DNA from: Annulohypoxylon bovei var. microspora
Taxonomy: Eukaryota; Ascomycota; Sordariomycetes; Xylariales; Hypoxylaceae
Length of the DNA: 64,000 nucleotides
Direction: 5' to 3'
Assembly (NCBI GenBank): GCA_022836615.1
Contig: MU405271.1
Span: 124,001 to 188,000 of the forward strand
In this document: positions 46,383-57,477 of the stretch, one piece after another
Layout: each line of letters opens with the position of its first letter
How positions within the stretch are numbered: position 1 is the stretch's first letter
Made by a program: the position numbers and the translations under genes
The notes under the pieces: model-generated
Told to the model about the DNA's origin: nothing
Seen by the model: the letters and a program-made list of their open reading frames with translations, nothing else
The model's database searches: none

Positions 46383-46481
46383 ATGATGACTCCGACACCG
46401 CAAGTGTCGAACCTACCTCAACTCATTAGGAAGAGCCGTATGAGACCGCCCTCGGGGGGACGGCGGGTTTCTCTCTTTTGA
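46383..46481 (+). CDS. Candidate small ORF, 32 residues
   Basis: A 32-codon frame starts with two adjacent ATGs 13 nt after a good acceptor (CCGCAG). The peptide begins MMTPTPQVSNLPQLI and is basic, ending GGRRVSLF. It lies downstream of a CT-rich leader and immediately upstream of a very GC-rich segment (46482-46650). It does not belong to either flanking gene, both of which end toward it. It could be a stand-alone small-protein gene, an upstream ORF of an unseen transcript, or chance. No homology can be claimed. Confidence 0.35.
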   Translation: MMTPTPQVSNLPQLIRKSRMRPPSGGRRVSLF

Positions 46482-47159
46482 GCCCGACCGATCCCCTCCC
46501 TGGCCGAACCGCGTGTCCAATCCCCGCGCCCTGCCCGCAGGCCGTATGGGCGCCGCGCGTGCACCGCCATGTGCTGCCGCGGCGCTCGGTGTCCGCGGGC
46601 GGACGCGTGGGATTCGCCGGCGAGGCGGGGGTGCGTGATGCTTAGATTATTTACTGGTTTCTGATTGCTATTTATGGGGACCTGCGTGGCCTGTTTCTGT
46701 TATAATATCCTGTTATGCGTTGGTTGTGTGACAACATTGGAAAGAGGATTTTCAGCTGACTCGACTCGACTATCTAGGGCTCTCGTGTATCCTTGGGGAA
46801 GGTGGCGGGTGGATGGGCTGTGTAGGCGAGGATAGGAAGTCCGTGGACAGGAATCGGTATTGGCAAAATGATTTCTGATGCCGAATCCCGCGAAGGAATC
46901 TAGGTCACGTTTGAATCTCGGTCAAATTCGTATTAGGTAGCTTAGCTTAGGTAGTCAATGATAGATTTTAGTCTAGACCAACGCGGTTCAGAAACCTCGA
47001 ACTCCCCCCAGCCTCTATGCTTATGGTGACAGTATCCCCCTTTTTTTTATGCAGCCGAAACATAGGACACCCATTACAACAGATTATTTTTAACGCCCGG
47101 ATATACAACAATGGGGCCTCATGCTTAGCCAAATCCTCCGAGCTGGGACGTATTCTTCG
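46482..47159. other. GC-rich island, then ordinary intergenic DNA
   Basis: 46482-46650 is strikingly GC-rich and full of inverted GC words (for example GGCGCCGCGCG, CCGCGGGCGG), in contrast to AT-rich flanks. All forward frames are open for a stretch because of composition. The rest, to the PER1 stop, has no recognisable feature. Confidence 0.5.
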
Positions 47160-48543
47160 TTAGGCCTTGGTATCCTTTAACTTCGTCGCGATTGCCATGT
47201 TTTCCTGAGAATCCTTGACCATAAAACTACAAGCCACGTTTAGCATAGTATAATCAATGTACGCATAGGAGACAACCGGTAGGGAATATTTGACTTACTT
47301 GTACCATAAAACAGTAGGGCCGATGGTGCCCAAGTGCCATAGACTATGTGCGTCCAGGGCTCCCCATAACGGCGGGAAGTCCAGCAGTTCTAAGCCCATA
47401 ACCATCATGATCCAAGCGACAGCAACACCGGGCCAGACAGCCCACGCCCGGTGACTCTCGGTCCACTTCTTCCAACTGAAGTAACTCCAGAGCGCGTTCT
47501 GTATTAGACCCACGGTCACGTTGGCCGCCATGTTATAGGTGTAGTTCCAGCGCCATAGCTTGAGGTACGCGACATGCGCGACGTACAGCGAGCAGCAAAG
47601 TACGGTCCAGAGCCTTAGCACGCTCTGGCGACGGGACGTGGGTTTGTCGAGCCTAAACACACGTATCGGCGTGTAATACATCCCATACAAGACTCCGGCG
47701 CCGGCGGCGAAGTAGTCGAGCTGCTCGGTGAAGCGGAAGTCGCGGATGTGGAAGATGGAGCTGAAGATCCAGGTGGCGATGCCGAAGCAGGCGAAAAGCT
47801 CGTAGTACTTGCGCAGCGGGTAGGCGGACGGGATGGACTGGCGGATCTTGGATAGCCCGTTCTGGTGCGCGACCAGGTTGCCCAGGCTGAAGAGCACCGA
47901 GAAGGGCTCCTGCATCCCGAGCACGCGCACGAACGGCCATTTTCCGTGGAACTGCGTCACGGGCTGGCCGGCGCTGAGGCGTCGCTGCGTGACGATGTGC
48001 TGGCACGTGTAGTCGCACTCCTGCGGGCAGGTCCAGAAGAGGAGGCGGTGGTGGAAGGCTACATAGGAGAGAGAGGGTGCGGGTTAGCTTCGTTGGTCGC
48101 GTGCTTTGCGGAGGTAGAGGGAGATCGTAGCTATATGCATGTGTATATTCGTGACGTACGGATATGGGTTGGGTTGTTATTCGGATCGCAGTTCTCGCGG
48201 GCGCAGACCTATTTCACGCCATCGACGGCGTCGGAGTTAGTCAATCTTTTTCCCACGTTCTCCTTTAAGTTGCTCGCACAAGATTATTTTTCTCTCTCTT
48301 CTCTTGTCTTTCGCAAACAGATATGTCTTAGGTAGCTCCGTTGGTAACCAGCCGGGCACTTTTTTACCAAGTAACACATCTGCCGAGACACACTACACCA
48401 CACACGCACACGCACGCGAAGAAACGAACCTCTACGCAGTCCCGGAACTCGGGCAGCCTGTCGCCGAGCGAGGCTTCGGCGGTCCCCCATAGCAAGCAGA
48501 CGCAGACGACGACGAATGTCAGTAACGATGATGGGCGTAGCAT
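47160..48543 (-). CDS. PER1: PER1/PGAP3-family GPI-remodelling ER protein
   Basis: Four exons, 48543-48430, 48208-48160 (49 nt), 48058-47299 and 47226-47160, encode 329 residues. A signal peptide (MLRPSSLLTFVVVCVCLLWG) is followed by a Cys-rich luminal segment (FRDCVEVCARENC, TCPQECDYTCQH). Seven or so membrane helices follow, with KWPFVRVLGMQEP, SSIFHIRDF, the conserved YYAAG-like DYFAAGAG, and a C-terminal HSLWHLGT. These His/Asp motifs are those of PGAP3/Per1, which removes the sn-2 acyl chain of GPI anchors so that it can be replaced. It acts in the ER in fungi. The gene is divergent from the mannanase gene. Confidence 0.95.
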
Positions 48544-49548
48544 ATTGTAGTCTGCATTGGCAAAGCTTGTTTATCAGCAGCACATGTGCAGCAGAGCCTA
48601 GAGGGGGCGGAGGAAAGGCTTGGAAACTTGGAAACTCCCCCGAGCAAGCCTGGGAGAAATCTGCCCAGGAAACTGGGACCGCTGGACGGCTTTCTTCTGT
48701 CCTCCTGATTGGGCCTTGTCGGGTGGATGCGAAAGTTGAAGCCAATTAAGGAGCAAGGCTACTGTGGGGTTTTCGTATACAGCATAAAACTTTCTAATTG
48801 CCAGCAAGCAGCTTCCAAAAGAATGATCGTCATACCGCGACTGGATGTGGATGGCAAGCTTCCAAGGTTAAACGCGCTAAGAATAGTACCTATGTAGGTA
48901 GGTAAATTGGCCGATTGACGTACCGGTACCCCGGATTCTTGGCCCCAACTTGGCTCGCGTGTTGTACCCGTAACTTCCCTGCTAGATGCCTGTTGGTGCA
49001 AGAGCTATTCTTACGAGACAATAGGACAGTTCCTTCTTGTTCCTTCTTGTCTCATCAATATGATATTCAAGACAATTACCTACCTTTTTAAATGATGTTC
49101 TACTCATTATAGCGAGCCCGTTACTTCAAGGGTTTTAAGGCTCACAAGCCAATCAGCCAATTAGCAACCGACCATGTCACCTCATCGAATGGAGACGAGA
49201 TCTGACATTCCCTATCCTCATAATGAGGAAGGTTTCAATATCATAACTAGCCTATTTTAAATGTCTAACACGAAAACTAGTCGCCACCTGATAAACACGG
49301 TTCTTAGTATATGCTAATAGCTACGGTAAAGCAAAGATTCATATTGAGCCTTTCGAAGCTTGTGAGCCGCAATGTTAGTCCTATTCGGGCATCTAACATT
49401 ATCCGGAACACTACCCTCCGCGGGCGATTATAATACCGTCTAATACATCGAGGAACGTCTATATGTGTCTATGTCTATATCATTTGCTCTCTGTTCCTTT
49501 GGGATGTCTCGATCATGACTTATCTGCTTCGAGCCAGAGACCCTAATC
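48544..49548. other. Divergent promoter region of PER1 and the mannanase
   Basis: About 1 kb without a supportable gene. A short direct repeat (GTTCCTTCTT twice) lies near 49029-49050. Confidence 0.5.
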
Positions 49549-51003
49549 ATGATGATGTTGCCTTTGCTTGTTTTATGTGCGGCCACTGTGCTGGCATCTC
49601 CTCTTCGCCGTGCCGCGAAGCTTTCTCCAGTCACACGTAACGGAACTAGCTTGCTAGTTGACGGAAAAGTTTGGAAAGCAGTTGGCTCTAATGTCTACTG
49701 GCTAGGTCTCGATGAGAATGTCACGCCACCGGCAGGAGAGCCTTTTTACGCCCCCACCAAAGCCAGTTACCCTACCAAGGAGCGTATCACTGAGGTCATG
49801 GCTACGGTTCAAGCCTTAGGAGGCACCATGATCCGCGGGCATACCTTAGGTATTAGTGTCGGAAACCCCCTGAGTGTGTGGCCTGAACCGGGGAAAGTCA
49901 ATGAAGAGGCCTTTAACCCGATCGACTGGGCTGTCTACCAAGCGGGCATATACGGTATTAGGTTATTGGTACCCTTAGTGGACAACTATGTTAGCTCATA
50001 TATAACAAGAAAGTCTGAGTGAGTAAGAGCTCACACGTCGATAGGATTACTACCACGGAGGGAAATACAACTTTCTTCGTTGGGGAGGTTTCGATCTCAA
50101 TCAGGGGAGGGACGAGGAAAGCCCTCTGGTTCAGCAATTCTATACTAACGCCACTATCGTTGCCACCTTCAAAGATTATATCAAGACGATAATAACTCAT
50201 AGGAACCAATACACCAATCTCACATTTGCCGAGGACCCTACAATATTCGCATATGAGACTGGAAATGAGCTTCTCGGTCCTATATGGGGCGACATGAACT
50301 CACCAGCAGATTGGGTCCAGGATATTGCGAAATACGTAAAGAGTATCGCTCCCCAGAAGCTCGTAGGTACGTGCCAAAGTACCCTCGATATTCCATTACT
50401 TTCCTATTCATATCTCGTCATACCCCCTCTATACACAGGTAGAAGTATAGCCTTGATGTAGATAGTAACGCATTCGCAGTTGACGGGACATACGGCATCA
50501 ACAAGACCCACCTAGGCATTGAAGAAGTGGACATCTTCTCTGACCATATGTACCCTGTCGACACAGCTAAACTCCAAGATGATATCAAAGTCGTCGAGGC
50601 TGCAGGAAGGCCATTCTTTGCGGGTGAATACGACTGGGTAGGTGGAAACACTGCCAACCTACAATCGATGTTCAAGATTATCGAAGAGAGTCCTGCCGTC
50701 GCTGGTGACACTTTCTGGAGCCAGTTTGGACACAATGCCCCCGATTGCACTGTAAGTGGCTCTAAGTTAGGCCTAGGTCCTTCCTGCGATCGAAGTTTCT
50801 AACGCCACTTGTAGGTTTACGTAGACCATAGCGATGGTCTCACCTTGCAATATGCCAACCCGAAGAATACGGCGAATCAGAACAGCCGCATTCAACTCAT
50901 CCGGAAGCACTTCGTTGCTATGAGCCAGGGCAAAGAGATCGCACCTGATGAGGCTTTACCGGCTGTGCCGTGTCCGGCACCTACATCACCATCGTTCCGT
51001 TAG
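49549..51003 (+). CDS. Secreted GH5 endo-1,4-beta-mannanase-type hydrolase
   Basis: Four exons, 49549-49989, 50045-50366, 50480-50751 and 50815-51003, encode 407 residues. A signal peptide (MMMLPLLVLCAATVLAS) precedes a (beta/alpha)8 GH5 domain. Visible motifs are GSNVYWLG, TMIRGHTLG, the acid/base Glu in ETGNELLGP, SDHMYP and the nucleophile Glu in FFAGEYDW. The closest family by motif is mannan endo-1,4-beta-mannosidase (GH5 subfamily 7-like), which cleaves mannan in plant or fungal walls. The first of three consecutive ATGs is taken as the start. The C-terminal ~60 residues come from a separate exon. Confidence 0.92.
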
Positions 51004-51344
51004 AGACACAGCGATGATTAGTATGGTCACTACTGGTGAGGATTGAGAGGAGATATCACCGTAAAGGGGATAATATCATGAGCTACAAGCTTGTAAATAT
51101 GGAGTAAGAACTAGTGGCAGGATATTGCTGAATAGTGAATCCGAATCCGAATATTAGCACTGCTCCAATGTAAAACATCAGCTACTCGTAGGATTCAGTT
51201 AAATTCATCAGCTATATTCGTAAAACGTAAAACATCGTTCCCGACCTAACAATCACCAAACTTTTCCCCTTTTCAGGCCCATGAACTGTCTACAGTATGT
51301 CCTCGCGTCATATACCCGTTCCCGCAATTCTAGCTTTTGGCTAC
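51004..51344. other. Convergent 3' intergenic region
   Basis: This lies between two convergent genes. No feature is recognised. Confidence 0.45.
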
Positions 51345-52964
51345 CTAACCCCCGTACGCTTTCACAATGGCCGCGACCTTGTTCGCCAGCTCGTCTGCTT
51401 CGGATCTCGTGGCGGCTTCCGCGTAGACCCTGCATGCGTTCTCCGTCCCGCTGGCTCTGGCAAAGGAACGAGCATTCGTGTACTTCTTCACAACCTTGTC
51501 GATCTCGTCTTGGCAGTGTTCTGGGTAACTGAGTTTTCGTTCCGCATCAGTAGTGTGGAACAGATCCTTGTTTCCGACTTCTACGCGGACGAGGCGGTTA
51601 GGAAGGTCTTGATATGTCATGGCCCAATCTCTTAGCGACCATCCCTTGTGGGCCAAGATAACTTCAACCATGAGCATGTCTGATATCGCATCGCCAACGG
51701 TCTGGTTGATCAGATCTCCCAAAGCGCTCAGCGTCTCGAGAGCATCCTTCTGTGCAGGTGACTGAGGCTCCTTAGACTTGAATGCCTGCATAGCATCCTG
51801 AGAGAAGAGGACGGTGCCATGGCCATTGGCCTCGAAATATACGCCGATATCATATGAACAAGCAGCGTGGTGGAGGTGCTTTACACCCGTGGGAGTGCAG
51901 ATAACTGGGATTTGCAAATGCTGCTCTACGTATTTGGTGCTAGATCCATTGGCATAAGCGGTCTGGATAAGTCCGATACGAAGTTGGTCCTCCAAGCCAG
52001 CAGTGCGGATGAGATCTGCAATGAAAGACGCAGCAAGGGTTGCAATACGATCGCCGTCCAGCATGAAAAAGCCGGTCTCTGGGTCAACCCAGTAGTACAT
52101 AAGGCGGTCAGCATCACCGTCCAGAGAGCACCATCTCTCACCAGGAGCAGGTTTCGGGTTGGCGGGGGCTCGCTGTCTGGTTTTGACGAAATCGGCACCA
52201 CAGTCCAGATTCAAGACTTCTGGGCGCAAGACGTCATCGTTGGCAACCCTGACATCCAACCCAGTCTTAGAAGAGTCATGGTGCTTGAGAAACTCGCTAA
52301 GTTTCGGACCACCAACACCATTGGCACAATCGACAGACAACTTCCCAGAAACTCTGCGTCCACGTAGGGCGCTGTAAAAGGCCTGAACCAGCTTCTTGTA
52401 GTATCCGAGCTCGCTGACCTCTCCGTAAGCGCCAGGAGTTCCGGCAGTGTTGACGCAGCGGGTTAGGTAATGAAGTTGAGGGGTTGTGAGGATCTTGTAG
52501 TCGGTGAAGGTCGTTTTCGTAGAAGCGAGAGAATCGGCGAGAGCTAAGACAAGCGTCTTGCCGGACGGGCGAGTATCGCGGCCAATGATGACCTTACCGG
52601 AGGACGTAAGGTCGATCTTCAGCGAATCGGCTAGCTTGTAGAAGTAATCGACAAGTTCTTCGTGGCTCGGAGCGTTGACGAGATTGGTAGCATGGACCTC
52701 CCACTCTTGCTCAAGCATGTCCCCCATTGGGTCGACAATCTTGACACCGTTATCCACCGCAGGATTGTGACTAGCGGTGATCATTATGCCGATCGCTTGG
52801 CCATTGAGTTTGCGGCTTCGAAGAGCTGATAGTAGACCGACTCGGAAAGAGACACCGTCAAGGAGATCGGCATTCATACGGAATCCTGCTGTGCCGTACT
52901 TGTATAGCCTTCCGGAGACTATATCGTGCTTCTTCGAAGCGGCAAGGATGGCGTCTCGATCCAT
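51345..52964 (-). CDS. PCM1: Phosphoacetylglucosamine mutase (PCM1/AGM1)
   Basis: A single exon of 539 residues. The phosphoserine loop is ITASHNP (Ser ~65), the metal loop is SLDGDADRLMYYW, and the sugar-binding loop is YFEANGHGT. The C-terminal phosphate-binding segment is ARASGTENACRVY. The enzyme converts N-acetylglucosamine-6-phosphate to the 1-phosphate in UDP-GlcNAc synthesis for chitin, N-glycans and GPI. The whole family alignment is covered, so the protein is complete. It shares a divergent ~660-bp region with MUS81. Confidence 0.96.
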   Translation of the reverse strand: MDRDAILAASKKHDIVSGRLYKYGTAGFRMNADLLDGVSFRVGLLSALRSRKLNGQAIGIMITASHNPAVDNGVKIVDPMGDMLEQEWEVHATNLVNAPSHEELVDYFYKLADSLKIDLTSSGKVIIGRDTRPSGKTLVLALADSLASTKTTFTDYKILTTPQLHYLTRCVNTAGTPGAYGEVSELGYYKKLVQAFYSALRGRRVSGKLSVDCANGVGGPKLSEFLKHHDSSKTGLDVRVANDDVLRPEVLNLDCGADFVKTRQRAPANPKPAPGERWCSLDGDADRLMYYWVDPETGFFMLDGDRIATLAASFIADLIRTAGLEDQLRIGLIQTAYANGSSTKYVEQHLQIPVICTPTGVKHLHHAACSYDIGVYFEANGHGTVLFSQDAMQAFKSKEPQSPAQKDALETLSALGDLINQTVGDAISDMLMVEVILAHKGWSLRDWAMTYQDLPNRLVRVEVGNKDLFHTTDAERKLSYPEHCQDEIDKVVKKYTNARSFARASGTENACRVYAEAATRSEADELANKVAAIVKAYGG

Positions 52965-53620
52965 GATTGGGTAGACGATTGAATCTCGAGATGTGGATGT
53001 GAAATATCAAATATCAAGTGGTTTAGAGGTAGGTATTTATCTGTTGTAACGTTCTGGTCAAATATATGTAGCAATGTAAGATTGAGCAGATTAAATATAA
53101 TAATGGAGCTATAGTTATAGTTATCACTGTGGTAGAATGACGAGGCTAGGTTAGAAAGAGTCAAGTTGTTAAGGTCTGGAAGGTATCGAACGAGTAGGCT
53201 AATACGAAGTAGCAACCCCTCCTTCGTGATGTACCTAGGGAGGTTCCGCCCCGTCTTGCACGCTAGGGCATCTGACGTTACCTAGGCTGCAGGTCGAGAA
53301 CCAATTAGAACCCGGATATGGAAGAGGTGGGTGGAGCTAAGCACTGGCTCATGAGCTCTAAGCTGAAAGCGCCCCTCTCAGCCCCTGTTGCAACTCCGAT
53401 GATTGTACCCTATCATTACCTCATCAGGCATCGGCTACTGCACCTAATAGTTTTCTTGGGACGCGGTCACCTGATCCGGCGATTGTCATCTCTTCGTCTA
53501 TTCCTTAGACGCGTTCGGTCGCGTTAATTGAATTGCCTTTTATTATATTCATCGTCTCTTCTTTGAATTAATAAAATCAGTATTTCTCGGTATAAACGGA
53601 GCTCAGCTCATACAGACAAG
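52965..53620. other. Divergent promoter region of PCM1 and MUS81
   Basis: No gene or RNA is recognised. T/A-rich sequence lies close to both starts. Confidence 0.5.
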
Positions 53621-55487
53621 ATGCCTCCTGAAGCTCCCTGTGCCAATCCACTCCTTCTCGGGTGGGTGCAGGAATGGATCGAGAAAGCCCGCGACCATAA
53701 CTCCAAGGGCCTACTCACTTACAAGAAGGCATATGAAGCCCTCAAGGCATGTCCGGTTACCTTTCAGCATCCTTCTCAATTACAACAATTGAAGGGATTT
53801 GGCCAGACGTTATGCAATCGCTTGACAGAGCAATTGCAGAAGCACTGTTCGGAGAATGGATTACCTATGCCTAAGCGCCCTAGGCGATCTATCATTCCTG
53901 GCTTAGCTGGCCAAGGCGATGATGACGATGAAGATGGCGAAGATAGACCACCAAAGAGACAGAGAAAATCGAAACCTTATGTACCGACTCTCCGGTCTGG
54001 CCCTTATGGCATAATCATGGGTTTGGCAACACTTGAAGAAGGTACACGTAATGGAATGACAAAACCGCATTTAATCGAGGTGGCACAACCCCATTGCGAT
54101 GCCTCCTTCACTGCGCCTTCTGATCCAAAAAGTTTTTATACGGCTTGGAACTCTATGAAAACTCTTCTTGACAAGGACATCGTCTATGAACGCCGAAGCG
54201 GGCCAACGAGAAGATATCATTTGACTGAGGAAGGGTGGGAGGTGGCACGACGAATTCAACATACATTGAACCCCAATCAGCCAAGACCAGCTCCGTCGAG
54301 GCTAGAACCTGTACCCCAGCAGATCGAACAACCCCCTCGTCCTGTTCAACGATCCCCTTCTGTAGAAATCGATGAGAAGCCTAGGCAAGAATCGAGCTAT
54401 GTGGACGTCGTCACTAACGGGGATACATCTTCTGGTAGTTCGGCAATACCACATTTCCGGCCAATTCGCCTCGCGCCTGGGACTTTCGAAGTTCAACTAG
54501 TACTAGATGTTCGTGAGGTCCGGGCAAAGACCGATAGAGACTACAGTAAGCGATTTGAGCCCCTTTGCCGCCATACTCCTAGTTTAACAGCGTATAACTA
54601 TGTCAATTACCGGGGAAACTGTTTCGAGAACGACCACTAATCTAAATATTGTAGTGCAAAACGAATTATCAAAGAAGGGCGTCGATCCAGTAATGCGATC
54701 ACTCGAGCTTGGTGACGCCCTCTGGGTCGCCAAATGTAAAGATCCAAACTTCCTATCTCGGCATGGCGCCGAGGGTGATGAAATCGTACTTGATTATGTC
54801 ATTGAAAGAAAAAGACTCGATGACCTGATTAGCAGTGTTAAAGACGGCCGTTTCCACGAGCAGAAGTTTCGGCTGAAACGATCTGGCATCAAGAACGTCG
54901 TCTATATCGTCGAGGAAATCTCCATGGATTCAGAGACTTTAGACAGGCGCGCGGAAATGGTGCAGTCCGCTATTGGGTCTACGCAGGTGGTAAACGGCTT
55001 CTTCGTAAAGAAGACGCAGAAGATGGACGACACCATTCGATATCTTACCCGGATGACCATGATGCTGAAGAAGCAGTACGAAAGCAAGTCTCTACTTGTC
55101 ATTCCCACTGAAGTCCTTACTGCTCAGAATTACCTCCCGCTACTGGAGCATCTCCGAGAAAAGGAGCCTACTACAGGTCATTATATCAGCTATCCGGCAT
55201 TTGCGTCACTGGCATCCAAGTCAGACATGATGACACTACGGGACGTATATCTGAAGATGTTAATGTGCACTAGGCAGGTGTCGTGGGAGAAGGCCCTCGA
55301 GATCCAGAAAAGATGGAAAACGCCGTACGAGTTCGTAAACGCATTCGAGGAGTGCGGCGGCGGAGAACAAGGGAGAAAGCGAAAACGAGAATTAGTGTCT
55401 GACCAGATGGGAAATTTGTTCGGGCGCAAGAAGATCACGAAGCCGCTCAGTCTGAAGATTGCAGAAATCTGGGCCGAAGATGTATGA
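53621..55487 (+). CDS. MUS81: Crossover junction endonuclease MUS81
   Basis: Exons 53621-54545 and 54655-55487 encode 585 residues. An N-terminal helix-hairpin-helix-like region (TYKKAYEALKACP, LKGFGQTLCNRL) is followed by a Lys/Arg/Asp-rich linker and a winged-helix segment (SGPYGIIMGLATLEEG). The XPF/MUS81 nuclease domain has LDVREVR, the catalytic ERKRLDD and KFRLKRSG. A C-terminal HhH domain follows. With its EME1 partner, MUS81 cleaves branched DNA at stalled forks and recombination intermediates in the nucleus. The single intron is 109 bp in phase 1. Confidence 0.95.
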
Positions 55488-55884
55488 ATGCTATGGGCCA
55501 ATGTAATAGTACAATTATTCTCAGGCGCAGGTTTCTTTTGTCAATGGCTGCTGGTGGTCTTAGTATCTAGTGTCGTATTCAGGGCGGCGGATAGAAGATT
55601 CGTCTATGATCACCACAATATAAACGAGTCAATCCAACGTCTCACATCGGTAGACTCGAATCCCCATTTTTATATACTCCTGCAACTCGTGAGACATGGC
55701 ACGTCATATACCTATAGGTAGGTACAGAAACGAAATCCCCTAATCCGGCAATTTAAATGTTTTTTTTTTCCCATCCTCGATCTCCTCCCAGTATTCAACA
55801 TGCAGCCAAGGAGATGTACACAAGTCGACAAACTAAATCACCATAACCAACCCAGGGTTTCCTCTTCACGACATGCAAGAAACC
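55488..55884. other. Convergent 3' intergenic region
   Basis: This lies between the MUS81 and riboflavin synthase 3' ends. No feature is recognised. Confidence 0.45.
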
Positions 55885-56703
55885 CTACGAATGTCCCCCC
55901 ATAGCCTGCGCGACCAGATTCTCCACCATCCCCTCCAGGATCGGCTTGACCAAGATCTCGCCCTGGGCGCCGAGGTATCCGGCCATCGACTTCTCGGCGT
56001 ACTTCGCCAGCACGTCGACCTCGACATTCACCGTATCGCCGGCCTTCTTCCTCGCCACCACCACCTTCTCCTGGGTGTACGCGATCAGCATGACCTCGAA
56101 CCAGCCCTCGGCGTCGTTAACAGCCGTGACGGTAAGACTCGTGCCGTCGAGCGCCACGTAGCCCTTGTGGACGACGTAGCGCAGGACGTCGGGGTTCCTA
56201 GGCGCGAACCGGAACGTCAGGGCGTTGCCGTCCTGGCGCACGGCGGCGATCTCGGCGACCGTGTCGACGTGGCCCTGGACGAAGTGCCCGCCCATGCGGG
56301 TGTCGGCGCGCACGGCCCTCTCGAGGTTGACGCCGGAGCCCGCGGCGAGCGACCCCAGGTCCGTCAGCCGCAGGGTCTCGGGCGCGATGCCCACCTTGAA
56401 CGAGGGGCTGCCGTCGCCGCCCGTCGAGAGGTCCGTCGCCGTCAGGCACACGCCGTTGACCGAGATGCTGTCGCCGAGCTGGGTGTCCGCGAGGAGCGTC
56501 GAGGACGCCGGCAGGCTGATGGTCAGCGAGGTGCCGCCCGTCTCGTCGTGTGGGTTGAGCTCGGCTACCACTATTCGGTGCGTGAGACGCTATCAGCCAT
56601 ACATCCCGCTATGCATCCCTCCTATCCCTTCTTCCACAATCACTCGCTAAGGGGAAAGGGGGGTTTAGTTACCTCCGATCTCCTCAACTAATCCTGTGAA
56701 CAT
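55885..56703 (-). CDS. RIB5: Riboflavin synthase (alpha chain)
   Basis: Exons 56703-56673 and 56570-55885 encode 238 residues, close to the family norm. The first exon holds only MFTGLVEEIG, the invariant N-terminal motif. Two lumazine-binding repeats are seen: SVNGVCLT and ERAVRADTRMGGHFVQGHVDT in the first, and DGTSLTVT plus the tail in the second. The enzyme dismutates two 6,7-dimethyl-8-ribityllumazines to riboflavin, as a trimer. The gene is notably GC-rich, which opens other frames. Confidence 0.96.
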
Positions 56704-57477
56704 CTTGCTGAGCTTAGCTCTGTGAGTTTGTTTGTTATTGTTTTCGGAACTTTTCTGCTTGTCGCAAGAATGACGTTGTTTCTTTCTATTTATCACCCCG
56801 CTATCACATGCAGCTAGCACGGAATCTGTTCCGCGCTAAAGAAGGACCCTTATATTCTAGAAACTTACCAAATTTTACTAAGCGGGATAGTAAGGTTATA
56901 GGTATCTATGTCATAGTTTATCTTAGGTATGTCGTAATAGGTAATCCGGATAAATCTAGAACATGTGAAGATTGGGATATTTTTACTGTCACTGTGTGTG
57001 GGCTGTTTCGATTTATCAATTGACCATTCTTTAAGTAGTCATGGTACGTAGAACTTCCATTTGAGAATTCCTCTATAATAAGATTTGATAGAGACCAGTC
57101 GACATTAACTGACCCATCAACCTCTTGATTATCACTTTCTATGTGATATGTATGCATCTCGAGGGACGTGTAGGAGTTACAGTATATCGTAATCTTCATC
57201 AGTCATTAAACCCTACCCACCACACTCGCCCTTAATGCCATTTCATCACTTTGCCGATAGTTGTCCGTTGCCCCTCGTCCCTCTAGGCTAAAGAGCAATG
57301 AATTTTGCCTCCCAACGCCTTTCACCAGTCCCAGTCGCCATACAACAATGCAAGACCAAGTACCTAGGTAATTACTGCTTTGCAGCTTGCTGCCTACAAG
57401 ACGAGCTCTATCTGTTGGACAGGCGTGAGCTAGTCCAATTCGCAGAAGACAGTGCGATACGCGAGTATGTTTCCTGT
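56704..57477. other. Intergenic region
   Basis: This is the riboflavin synthase promoter and the PRMT1 3' UTR. No further feature is recognised. Confidence 0.5.

Noticed and set aside
46380..46660. U3, SRP, RNase P or MRP RNA in the GC-rich island
   Set aside because: I could not find the signature boxes of these RNAs; only a chance ATGATGA is present.
55650..55670. tRNA B-box-like ACTCGAATCC
   Set aside because: The preceding ~70 bases do not form a cloverleaf.
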